Of a stretch of DNA of 64,000 bases, positions 11,141 to 20,811 are shown in pieces; positions within the stretch are counted from its first letter, which is position 1, and every line of letters starts with the position of its first letter. The notes under the pieces were generated by a model. The model was not told where the DNA came from. It worked only from the letters and a program-made list of their open reading frames with translations, and did no database searches. The stretch covers positions 1,984,001 to 2,048,000 of the forward strand of contig NC_091280.1 in assembly GCF_042100115.1 (NCBI RefSeq), written 5' to 3'. This DNA is from Alternaria dauci. Taxonomy: Eukaryota; Ascomycota; Dothideomycetes; Pleosporales; Pleosporaceae. A program made the translations under genes and the position numbers.

Positions 11141-12035
11141 ATGTCTGTCGCATCGCCACTCCGACAATTACCTTCACGGTCACTAGGCTCCTGGACTTGC
11201 CTGGCATGCTCTCGCTCCATCGCTAGGATACCGCGCGCTCGCAGCCCGGCCTTTACCGCACAGAGATGGTTGAATACCACGAAACCTGCGCGGCAGCATG
11301 GTACCGTGCCAAGAATGGACCAGATGCATGCGCAATATAAGATGAAGAACCGGACGGTCATGTATGTGCATATCTTCGTCAGATAAGAGCTCAACTGCTG
11401 ACCGTCGTTCAGGAACTATGTCTTCAGTGTAATAATAGGCTTTACAGCGCTAAGCTATGGCTCAGTGCCGTTTTACAAGATGGTGCGGCATTAGATCATT
11501 GTCTCGCCTACAACCCTCAATCTAACACGCTTCCTAGATTTGCCAGGAGACTGGATGGGGAGGCCAGCCTATAAAGTCGGCAGCCCATGGCGGCGACCAG
11601 TCCGTCGATCCCTCCGAACGTCTTAAGCCCGTGGAACACCATCCACGCATCCGAATAACGTTCAACGGCTCCGTGTCCGACGTCCTGCCCTGGAAATTCG
11701 TTCCACAGCAACGAGAAGTCCGAGTCCTGCCTGGCGAAACCGCACTCGCTTTCTATACTGCGACCAACAAGTCGCCAGAAGACATTATTGGTGTAGCCAC
11801 CTACTCCGTCACACCTGGGCAGGTCGCCCCATATTTTAGCAAGATCCAGTGTTTCTGCTTCGAGGAACAGAGGCTGAACGCCGGGGAAACGGTGGATATG
11901 CCGGTCTTCTTCTATATTGATCCCGAGTTTACAAAGGATCCCAGTATGAAGGGCATTGAGACGGTCACGTTGAGTTATACGTTCTTCAAGGCGAAGTACG
12001 ATAAGGATGGTCATTTGACGCCCGTCCCTATGTGA
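11141..12035 (+). CDS. cox11: cytochrome c oxidase assembly protein COX11
   Basis: Join 11141-11361, 11413-11482, 11538-12035 (introns of 51 and 55 bp), giving 262 aa. The N-terminus is basic and mitochondrial-presequence-like (MSVASPLRQLPSRSLGSW). Splicing assembles the transmembrane segment NYVFSVIIGFTALSYGSVPFYKM followed by ICQETGWGG, as in COX11. The soluble domain carries the copper-binding CFCF motif (KIQCFCFEEQ) and ends in the CtaG/Cox11 signature DMPVFFYIDPEF with GIETVTLSYTFF. The protein delivers copper to the CuB site of Cox1 at the inner mitochondrial membrane. Length and motif order match the family. Confidence 0.95.
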
Positions 12036-12375
12036 GGAGAAGTTGACGCATGTACGATATGTGTATACAGTGCGTGCAGAACAGCCATACCACTACCGAA
12101 GGATGGTGCAAAAGCTGATACATCGAGCGATAAGCCCCTTAACCTCAACTATGCACTAAGTCAAGTCAAGTGTGACTACAATGATCATTCGAACCGCCCA
12201 CGAGAATGTCGTCGTGTGAAGCAGCATTGATCCTCACAATGCGCCACAACACACAAAAGCGACCAGGCTAGCCCGACTGTTAGATGTTCACACATTGACT
12301 CAAACTTCCCCGCCTTGTTGTTTGAATTACCTAGTGCGACTTTCTTTCTAGAGACTAGTCTTTTACTCTGTCACT
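12036..12375. other. intergenic region, 340 bp
   Basis: No gene or repeat seen. It holds the COX11 3' flank and the promoter of the J-domain gene. Confidence 0.4.
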
Positions 12376-13320
12376 ATGGCCACATCAGCAGAAGAGGAGC
12401 AGCTTCGAGAAAACTACTACATCTGCTGCCGCAGAGAAGGCTACACCATTAGCGAAGCCTCAGAACACAGCCTCACATACATCAGAAAAATCCACAACGC
12501 AAGCAAGTCTTTAGCCAATACAGCATATTTAGAGGAAGCATTTCAACACAGTAAATCACGACCTCGGTACTTCTCAAATCCTTCGCCGTATGAGGATGAT
12601 TTGTATAGGCATATCGAAGATTTATTGGACTCAATGGATAGAAATAGACGCGGGATTTCTGAGACGAAGATAGACGGCTCCCCCAGCTTCTTTGCGGATA
12701 TGCGGGAGCAGCATGGGCAGAATTGGAGTAAGCCGGGTCTTCGCGCTCCAGAATATATCCCTTCTCCCTTTGACTCACGTAACAACGGCCCGAAATCCAC
12801 CATGCGATCTTGGAAATACACCGAAAGCCATGATAGGGCTGCTCGACCTCGTACTGATCCACTCCGTGAGTCTCACTACACTACGAAAATTCGTAAGCCC
12901 TACTACACCACCGAAGATCGTCAGCCAACTTCAGCCTACGATACGCATACTGCCGACCCTGGGCACTCTTCTCGCTCTGGTGCTGGTCCTTCTGACTCCC
13001 CCCGGTCCCGGGTACCTCCCTCGCACTCTGACACCCGACCGTCATCACCCGAACGCCCTGTCCCACCACGACCAGAAGGCAGCGAACCAACCAGAGATCT
13101 ATACATCGTCCTTGGTGTCACCCGAAATGCCACGGCAGCTGAGATCAGAAAAGCGCATCGTGCTCTAAGTCTGAGGTGGCATCCTGATCGCTGTACTGAG
13201 CTGGACGCAAAGGAAGCTACTGAGAAGATGGCCGAGATTAATCAGGCGAACGATGTATTGTGTGATGAAGGGAGGAGAAGGTTCTATGATAAGTGGGGTG
13301 TGTTGCCTAATGAGCGGTAG
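12376..13320 (+). CDS. J-domain (DnaJ-like) protein with long disordered N-terminal region
   Basis: Single exon of 314 aa. The J domain is at the C-terminal end (about residues 237-305): DLYIVLGVTRNATAAEIRKAHRALSLRWHPD has the HPD tripeptide needed to stimulate Hsp70 ATPase, followed by MAEINQANDVLCDEGRRRFYDKWG. The first 230 residues are polar, with Arg/Ser/Pro-rich stretches (GPSDSPRSRVPPSHSD) and repeated YYTT-type motifs, and look disordered. There is no G/F region or zinc finger, so it is a class C (type III) J protein. The client is unknown. It is the last host gene before the mobile element, whose left end begins about 130 bp after the stop. Confidence 0.8.
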   Translation: MATSAEEEQLRENYYICCRREGYTISEASEHSLTYIRKIHNASKSLANTAYLEEAFQHSKSRPRYFSNPSPYEDDLYRHIEDLLDSMDRNRRGISETKIDGSPSFFADMREQHGQNWSKPGLRAPEYIPSPFDSRNNGPKSTMRSWKYTESHDRAARPRTDPLRESHYTTKIRKPYYTTEDRQPTSAYDTHTADPGHSSRSGAGPSDSPRSRVPPSHSDTRPSSPERPVPPRPEGSEPTRDLYIVLGVTRNATAAEIRKAHRALSLRWHPDRCTELDAKEATEKMAEINQANDVLCDEGRRRFYDKWGVLPNER

Positions 13321-13452
13321 AAGAGCATTGAGCAGGTCGATTAGAAAGCAAATTTGGTATAGTGTTTAACTTTTTCGATATAACGGTGATTCATTGTTCT
13401 CTGTAAGAAGTTGCCGAAAACCTATGTTCCTTCCTCCGACCCCAGAACCTTA

Positions 13453-13522
13453 AGGTGCGTCCCTAAGTGAGGAGACACACTATGTCGCGAGACAGGTTGG
13501 CAATTCGGAGCTTCGGCGCCTC
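13453..13522 (+). repeat. left terminal inverted repeat
   Basis: 70 bp, pairing with 20710-20779 in inverted orientation. The outer 18 bases are identical in both copies, and the inner end shares CTTCGGCGCCTC. A TA dinucleotide precedes it. Confidence 0.85.
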
Positions 13523-14107
13523 CCATTTGCGGGCTTGTAAAGCTGCTATCAGTCTACTATAATTGTAAGGCTGTTGCTCTTCAAGCACATTAGCGCCCGA
13601 TATGGATTGCTGCTATGTCGGCTGTGATATCGATCGTTTCGTTGCCGTCGTTAATCAGCTCGATAGCGATACCCCCCTGTCTATCAGTGACCTTAGGGAC
13701 CACTGAAGCGCTCGGTGGATTGTGCGGAGAGCGCGACGTAGGAAGATCGACTTCCCAGGCTCGTGAGATCGCTCCGATGTGAGAGCGAGCATGCCGGCAG
13801 CCCCGTAGTGCGAAGCAGGAGATCTTAGGGAACGAGCCCGAGCTGGCGGGATACGCTAACATCGCTTAGCATGCATGAGCCTGCATTAGCGTTCTCATCG
13901 CCTGCTGTAACTTATCGTAAAGAATACAGCGCTATGCCAGTCGCGTATGCCTCTTAAAATAGATGCGGCGCATGCTGCTGGCTTTCTGGAAGCATCTACG
14001 GCCACGCGCGTACACAGCGGTTGTGCATAAGGCTGCTCTGTTCCCTGTTTGGAGTTTGTCTGGACGTTCCCCGTCCTTCTTTTCCCATCGCGAACAAGTC
14101 CGCCACG
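13523..14107. other. element-internal sequence upstream of the transposase
   Basis: About 585 bp with no supported gene. The frame of the transposase is open from 14021, but the first ATG giving a family-like start is at 14108. Short antisense ORFs here have no recognisable domain. Confidence 0.4.
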
Positions 14108-15847
14108 ATGGACAAGGCCAGCCGTGCTCTAGCGCAACCCGTTCCTCCTAGCTTATCCGACTCATACCGTGCTCGTGCAGATCGTAGCGGAGTCCCTCAT
14201 ACGACCCTCCACCATCGCGCGCGGGGTCGTCGCTCGATCGAAGAAAAGGCCCAAAGCCAACAGTACCTCGCTCCGTACGAGGAGGACGCTCTCGTCCGTT
14301 TTCTCCTACAGTTGTCTGATCTAGGCCAGCCTGTGCGCATCAAGTACATACGCTTCCTAGCTTTCTGCGTCACCCGCCAGCGATCCGAAGCCGACCATCC
14401 GCTGAAGCCGCCTGGCAAGAACTGGACTCGGGGTTTTGAGAAACGCCATCCAGAGACACAAGCGAGAAGAGTCAAGGCGCTGGACTGGAGCCGTCACGAG
14501 AAGAACACTTACTGGAAGATAACACACTGGTTTGAAGTGATCGGAAGGGTGCTAAAAGACCCAGCTATCTCTAAGGAGAATGTATACAACATGGACGAGA
14601 CTGGCGTCATGCTATCTATGCTAGGTACGGTCAAAGTCTTGGTAGGTAAGGATGACATGCGAGACTATAGAGGTGCACGTGTCAAACGCACATTAGTCAC
14701 CGCGATCGAGTGCATCAGTGGTGATGGTAGGTATCTAGATCCTATGGTTATCTGGCCAGCTGCCACGCACCGGAGCAACTGGACCACCTTCCCCACCCCT
14801 GGGTGGCAGTACGCGTGCTCCGACACTGGGTACACAGACTCTTACATTAGCCTGCAATGGCTTCAGCGTATATTTGACCCTGTGACTAAGGAGCGAGCTA
14901 GAGGTAAGCCGCGAGTGCTGATCTGCGATGGCTTTAGAACGCATGAGACGCTGGAAGTGCTGGAGTTTTGCTTTGCGAACAATATCCTCCTTTGCTGTCT
15001 CCCCTCTTACACTTCTTACAAGTTGCAGCCTTGCGACGTCGCAGTGTTTTCTCCTCTTAAGGCAGCCTATCGCGAGTAAGTCGAGCGCCTAGAGCGGGGA
15101 GGCGTAAACACTATTGGTAAAGAGCACTTTACTTCCCTCTATAGCCCTGTAAGGGAGAAGGCCTTTACTTCTAAGAATATTATAGCTGGCTTTGCTGCAA
15201 GTGGTCTGTTTCCGTTCAACCCAGATAGGGTGCTTAGGAGCATGCCAAAACCTCTCGCTGATCTGATGATCCCGAAAGCTGACGAGGTGAATGTTGAGGC
15301 TTGCTGTGAGAACGAAGTTCCACAAACACCTGTCACACTGGTGTTAGCAGAGGGCCTTGCGTCGCTTCGAAATCTGATTATTGAGCAGGATGCTAGTGCT
15401 CTCGACGAGACAAGCAAACGAAACCTGCAGAGACACCTGTATAAGTTAGCTAAAGCCGCGCAGCTGTCTCTCGCAGAAGGGGCCCTCTATAAAAAACACA
15501 TTCGGTTCTTGCTGACAGTTAATAGCGAAGCTAAGGTGCGACGGTCGACTACGTCGCTAGTGCTAGGTAAAGCTAAGGTGATGGGCTACGAGGAGCTTGT
15601 GGAAGCACGAGAGAAGCGTGCTGAGAAAGACGCTGCTTAGAAGGCGAAAGGTAAAGGGAGGCGAGGCAGAAAGCGTAAGAGTGCTGCGGTAGAGCATGAT
15701 ACAGCGGAGCTAAAGACGAAGGCGAGGCGGGTGACCGAAGAGCCGGAACCAGCGGTAACGCTAGCAACAACGTCGACTATTGTAGCTGTGGTGGGGATTG
15801 AGACTGCACCTGCCCTATGGAGGGCCCCAGTGGCGCGGATGTACTAA
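14108..15847 (+). pseudogene. pogo/Tc1-type DDE transposase with two in-frame stops
   Basis: One continuous reading frame from ATG 14108 to TAA 15845-15847, interrupted by TAA at 15077-15079 and TAG at 15638-15640. The order of parts is: N-terminal psq-type HTH (SDSYRARADRSGVPHTTLHHRARG), CENP-B/Tc5-type DNA-binding domain (AFCVTRQRS to NWTRGFEKRHPE), then the DDE_1 domain. The first Asp is in NMDETGV and the second region is ICDGFRTHE. The third region reads LPSYTSYKLQPCDV where the family has His at both Tyr positions. A basic tail follows (KGRRGRKRK). Both stops could arise from CAA or CAG, and both Tyr from His, by C-to-T change at CpA, the RIP pattern. The copy is therefore unlikely to make active transposase. 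Confidence 0.85.
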
Positions 15848-16905
15848 GTTAGTGGATTAGGACATGAGATCAAGCTTGTGATAGCCTGGGTAGGACGGCT
15901 GTCGTGATCTTGTAGCGGAGCCTCTTGGTACGCTAGCGGAAAGCCGATTGTTCTGCTGTGCTTCTTAAGATCAATAATTGTATGTGCTACTGTAAGGTTC
16001 TTATTGTCGTGACGCCGCTGTGGCGTCGTCTAATTTGTCTATTGCTATGCCTTGTGGTGGCTATTTGCGCGGTTCTTGTGTCTCTTATTGAACGTTGCCG
16101 TAGCCGAGGCAAGAGGCCTTACTGTACGTCCTTTTAGCATGTTGGCTTTACGATTACTTGACGCGTCTTAGGGGAGCTAACAGTGTATGTCGCAGACTTG
16201 AGACAGATAAGGCAGTATGCTGGCATTGAATAACTAAGGGTGGCAGGCTTGAGGATAGGGGAGTCGCGATTGGGTAGGCGGAGGTTGCGTAAACATGGTT
16301 TACAGCATGCTGCACATTAATAGCATTTCGTTTTCCGCGTTAAAGCTGCTTGCTGGCGTCAGACAAATGCGTCGCTTAAGATGTTCTGGGTTGTTTTTGA
16401 CGCTGTTGTCGCTGCGCTGCGTTTTGAGCCCCAGGATGGTTGGCGGCACAGAGTCCCTGTGGCCAGTGTGTCCTTGCACGAACTAGCACGCGCTGCACAG
16501 GCATCGTGAAATCCTCTTACAGGAAACGACGATCCATAACTTATGCTTTCTACACTATCAGGTCGCGTTCACAGGCAAGAACTGCTTCTCGGCTTGCAGC
16601 ACGCTGGCTGTCGCGCGATCATGCGTTTTCAGCCGTGCCCAGCCAGCCTCACGTCACGGCGCGTGCGGGCTGCGCCTCCTGCCCTATGTAGGTGTTGGAG
16701 ATGCAGCCTGCCCCAACAACGAGGAGGGCAGTCGTGCTCACCTCTACCTTAGCAAACCATCACTTAGCACTCGAAACAGCCCTGATAACTACGATCTCCA
16801 TGCCCTGCGCGAGCCAGCTGCCGTGCGCCGTCGATTCCGTCAGCCTGCTTTGAGGCTCCAAGACTTCCTCCCACCGCTCGCGCATACGGACAAACACACA
16901 GCCCG
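15848..16905. other. element-internal gap between transposase and NLR gene
   Basis: About 1.06 kb without a supported gene. It contains a perfect short hairpin (GACGCC, 5-base loop, GGCGTC) near 16010-16026. The 3' part must hold the NLR promoter. No terminal repeat of the transposon was found here, which argues against the transposase being a separate nested 2-kb element. Confidence 0.4.
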
Positions 16906-19900
16906 ATGCGACTGCTATACACTACAGGCGATGGGAGACTTGGGTGGACTGAGTACCTGATCGGAGACAGGATTCCCCCATACGCGATCCTGTCGCACAC
17001 TTGGAAGGAGGGGCAGGAGGTGACATTTGCCGATCTAAAAGATCTAGACAACGCAGTAGACGTCGACACACCACGCAAAGAGGGATACCAGAAGATTCGC
17101 TTCTGCGCGCAACAGGCTGAGCGGGACGGTCTGAAATACTTCTGGGTTGACACCTGCTGCATCGACAAGACGAACAGCCAAGAGCTTCAAGAAGCGATCA
17201 ACTCCATGTTCTGCTGGTATCAGAAAGCGGAGAAGTGCTATGTCTTGCTTTCGGACGTCGAGAACAACTCATTAGAAGGGAATGGCAGTTTGCGCAGAAG
17301 ATGGAAGGCAGCGTTCAGGAAGAGCAGGTGGTTCAACCGAGGCTGGACGCTTCAGGAACTACTGGCTCCCCGCTCTGTCGAGTTCTTTTCGAAAGAGGGA
17401 GAGCTGCTAGGGGACAAGCAGTCCCTCAAAGACACTATCAGTGAGATTACAGGGATACCTAGCGAAGCTCTGTTAGGGAAGCAAGTGTCTGAGTTTAGCG
17501 TAGCTGAGCGGTTCTCTTGGGCAGAAGATCGCCAGACGACACGCGATGAAGATGGAGCATATTGCCTGTTCGGCATATTTGACATCCATCTACCGCTGAT
17601 ATATGGCGAAGGCAGAGAAAACGCACGCGATCGGCTTAGAAGTGCGGTTATTCTGAAGCACAAAGGCCGCAGTCACGACCAAGAAGAGAGGCTTGGCAAG
17701 ATTTGCAGCTGGCTTTCGGCGCCTGATCCGTCCACCAACTACCACAAAGCGCACAAGCAGCGGCAGGCTAAGACAGGTCTCTGGCTGCTAGAAAGTGCAA
17801 AGTTCACAGACTGGAAGAAAAGAGCAGCGTCGCGGCTGTGGCTGTACGGGATCCCAGGATGTGGAAAGACGATCCTGAGCTCTACTGTTGTTGAGAATCT
17901 GCTGCAATACTGCCATGATGACACAAACATGGTGACGGCGTACTTCTACTTCGACTTCAACGATACACAGAAACAGGACTCAGAGCTTATGCTCCGCTCG
18001 CTGCTCTGCCAGCTTGTGCAGCGGTCGGTCGTGATACCTAAGGGCGTTGATGCGTTGTTCTCATCTTGCGAGAACGGGCAACGAAAGCCATCGTCGCATG
18101 CGTTTTTACAAGTAACAAAGGAAGCGGCGCAAGAGTTCACGCACGTGTACGTTGTTCTTGATGCTCTAGATGAGTGTGCGCAGCGCTCGGAGCTGATGGA
18201 CATGCTCGAAGCAGTGGCTGAGTGGCAGCTTGACAATCTGCATCTGCTCATGACTAGCCGGAAAGAGCGGGATATCGAGCGCTCCTTAGAGGAATACATT
18301 AGGGAGGAGGACGCTGTATGTCTTCAAAGGGACGTGGTGGACCAAGACATACAGCGATACATCCAACAAAGGCTGCGTGTCGACAAGGGCTTGGCGAAAT
18401 GGAACAAGGATGCCGTCGTCAGGCAGGAGATTGAGGCCGCGCTAATGGGCGGAGCTCGCGGGATGTAAGTGTTTTGATTCAGTTCTCTGCTAAGCTAGAG
18501 CTGACGATAGCGTAGGTTCCGGTGGGCTGTATGCCAGCTAGACACACTAGGAAAGTGTTGCAATCGAGCGAAGCTGCGCAAATCTCTTGCTAGTCTGCCC
18601 CGGACGCTAGACCAGACATACGACCGCATTCTTACCGCGATAAGCGAGGAATATGCTGAGTATGCGATGCGAATCCTGCAGTGGCTGACGTTCTCTGCGC
18701 GGCCGCTGTCCGTCGAAGAGGTCGCCGAAGTCGTCGCCATCGACGTGGCGCGCGACCCAGTGTTCGACCGTGACGAGGTGCTAGAAGACCCGCTAGAAGC
18801 GCTAAACATCTGCTCTAGTCTAGTCACTATCACAACGAACGAAGTGGACAGAAGATCAGGGTCTGCTCAACGGATCGTTGCTCTGGCACACTACTCAGTG
18901 CAGGAGTACCTTGTGTCAGACAGGATCAGGCAAGGGTCAGCAAAGCAGTACAGCATGCAAGAGGCTGAATGTCACAATGCGATAACGAGAGGCTCTGTGA
19001 AGTACCTAATCCAGCTCCAGCAATCACTATTAGAAGAGACTCTTAAGGCATCCGCACTTGCAAGGTACACAGCCAAGTTCTGGAGCAGCCATCTTCGAAA
19101 GACAGGAGACAAGATGGAACAAGCCAGTCAGCTAACGATGGATTTAATGGCCAGAGAAGAACCTGGATATCTCAACTGGATCCGGTTGCATGATCCAGAC
19201 AGCCCGTGGCAGGAGCCAAATCTAGAAAAAAGTCTCGATAGCATACCTCTGCCGCTTTACTACGCAGCACTATTAGGCTTAAGCACAATTACAAGACTGT
19301 TGCTTGACAAGAGCGCTGAGGTCAACGCGCAGGGTGGAAAGTATGGGAACGCACTGCAGGCAGCTTCAGCTGGAGGCCACGAGCAGGTTGTCAAGACGCT
19401 GCTCGGCAAGGGCGCCGATGTCAACGCGCAGGGTGGACACTTCGGCAACGCACTTCAGGCAGCTTCAGAGAGAGGTCACGAGCAGGTAGTCAAGATGCTG
19501 CACGACGCGGGCGCCAAGGTCAACGCGCAGGGTGGACACTTCGGCAACGCACTGCAGGCAGCTTCATGCGGAGGCCACAAGCAGGTGGTCAAGATGCTGC
19601 TCGACAAGGGCGCCGACGTGAACGCGCAGGGTGGACACCTCGGCAACGCACTGCAGGCAGCTTTATTTAAAGGCGACGAGCAGGTGATCAAGATGCTGCT
19701 CGACAAGGGCGCCGAGGTCAACGCGCAGGGTGGACACTTCGGCAACGCACTGCAGATAGCTTCATTTAAAGGCCACAAGCAGGTGGTCAAGATGCTTCTC
19801 GACGCGGGCGCCGAGGTCAACGCGCAGGGTGGACAGTTCGGCAACGCACTGCAGATAGCTTCAGTTGGCCACGAGGAGGTGGTTACGATGCTGCTCAACG

Positions 19901-20148
19901 CGGGCGCCGACGTCAACGCGCAGGGTGGAGAGTTCGGCAACGCACTGCAGGCAGCTTCGTACGGAGGCCACGAGCAGATAGTCAAGATGCTGCTTGATAA
20001 GGGCGCCAAGGTTAACGCGCAGGGTGGACGCTACGGCAACGCACTCTACGCAGCTTCAGCTAGAGGCCACGAGCAGGTAGTCAAGACGCTGCTCGATGCA
20101 GGTGCTCATCAATATCAGGAAGGCATCACTGTCTCAGGGTCCGAATAG
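16906..20148 (+). CDS. HET-NACHT-ankyrin NLR (HET-E/HET-D-like incompatibility protein)
   Basis: Join 16906-18464, 18516-20148 (51-bp intron with TAAGTG donor context and CTGAC branch), giving 1063 aa. Residues about 1-245 form a HET domain: MRLL start, PYAILSHTW, FWVDTCCIDK, WFNRGWTLQELLAP. A NACHT NTPase follows with Walker A GIPGCGKT (315-322) and Walker B VYVVLDALDEC (414-424), then a winged-helix-like region (QWLTFSARPLSVEEVAEVV) and VALAHYSVQEYL. The C-terminal part has about nine ankyrin repeats, highly alike. This is the STAND architecture of fungal incompatibility and cell-death receptors: ligand binding by repeats, NACHT oligomerisation, and HET-induced death. The frame is fully open, in contrast to the damaged transposase of the same element. 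The activating ligand is unknown. Confidence 0.92.
19297..20110 (+). repeat. tandem 99-bp ankyrin-repeat array in the NLR gene
   Basis: The core GTCAACGCGCAGGGTGGA (with small variants) recurs at 19321, 19420, 19519, 19618, 19717, 19816, 19912 and 20011. Spacing is 99 bp except one 96-bp unit, which lost a codon (SVGHEE instead of S-x-GGHEQ). Units are nearly identical at the DNA level, as in HIC repeats of fungal NLRs that are shuffled by recombination. Variation is concentrated in a few positions after ALQ and after S. Confidence 0.9.
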
Positions 20149-20709
20149 CGTTGCTCACGCTCTAAGCAAGCATTTTCAGGCGCACAATAAACATCTTTCA
20201 GTTAGCGCACAGAAGGACACGGGTCACGGTCCTCTGCATATTGTACAGTGGAAGATGCTCCTGGAAAGCTGTCAGCATGCGCCACATCTATTTCGAGGCC
20301 AATGCAGAGTAGGCATAGCGTATGATTCATAACAGTCGATTACTAAGTAGCTAGTGGATGCGCTAATGCATGGCAGGTCCCGCCAGCTTGGGTCTCGCCG
20401 CAGGGTTCTCCTCTCCCGCTCTTCGGGACTTTCGGCGAGCTTACTCCTACCTTTAATTAAGTGAACTTTAAAACCTAGTAACATGGTTTTCGTTAACCGC
20501 TCTTCCACCTAAGGCCTTCAGTGTTCAGAGAAAATGTCCAAATCGCGAGTAGACAGGGGGTTATCGCTGGAGGGTCTTCCGACGGCGTCGGTGAAACGAT
20601 CGACAGCACGACCAGCACTTCATAGATACTCATCGGAGCCTGTTAGTCTAAAGAAGAATTAGTTCATTAACACCGCATGTGAATATCAGCTCTATAAATT
20701 CTCGCAATA
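20149..20709. other. element-internal sequence 3' of the NLR gene
   Basis: About 560 bp with no supported gene. It probably holds the NLR 3' UTR and terminator, leading to the right terminal repeat. Confidence 0.4.
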
Positions 20710-20779
20710 GAGGCGCCGAAGGCCCGAACCGTCAAACTGTCTCGGGACATGGTATGTCTCTTCACTTAGGGACGCACCT
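20710..20779 (-). repeat. right terminal inverted repeat
   Basis: Reverse complement of the left repeat at 13453-13522, with about 60 of 70 positions matching. A TA dinucleotide follows at 20780-20781. Confidence 0.85.
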
Positions 20780-20811
20780 TAGACAGTCTCTTAAGGAGGA
20801 CGGCCCAGATA

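Larger units (their letters stand above)
13453..20779. mobile_element. 7.3-kb TIR transposon carrying a pogo-like transposase and a HET-NACHT-ANK (NLR) gene
   Basis: Seen directly: the left end at 13453 starts AGGTGCGTCCCTAAGTGA and the right end at 20779 carries its exact reverse complement. The inverted match extends for about 70 bp (60 of 70 positions by eye, most differences being transitions). Both ends are flanked by TA (13451-13452 and 20780-20781), the target duplication of Tc1/mariner/pogo elements. Inside are a DDE transposase pseudogene (14108-15847) and an open NLR gene (16906-20148), both on the plus strand. Known: pogo/Fot elements are usually about 2 kb and encode only a transposase. 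Inferred: this one carries cargo. Alternatives are nested insertions, or the two TIRs belonging to different copies. No second TIR was found between the transposase and the NLR. Confidence 0.75.

Noticed and set aside
15230..15640. Separate 136-codon ORF downstream of the transposase
   Set aside because: Same frame as the transposase after its first stop; it is the transposase C-terminus, not a second gene.
19297..20110. Regularly spaced repeats resembling a CRISPR array
   Set aside because: The 99-bp units are coding ankyrin repeats with no unique spacers, in a eukaryotic gene.
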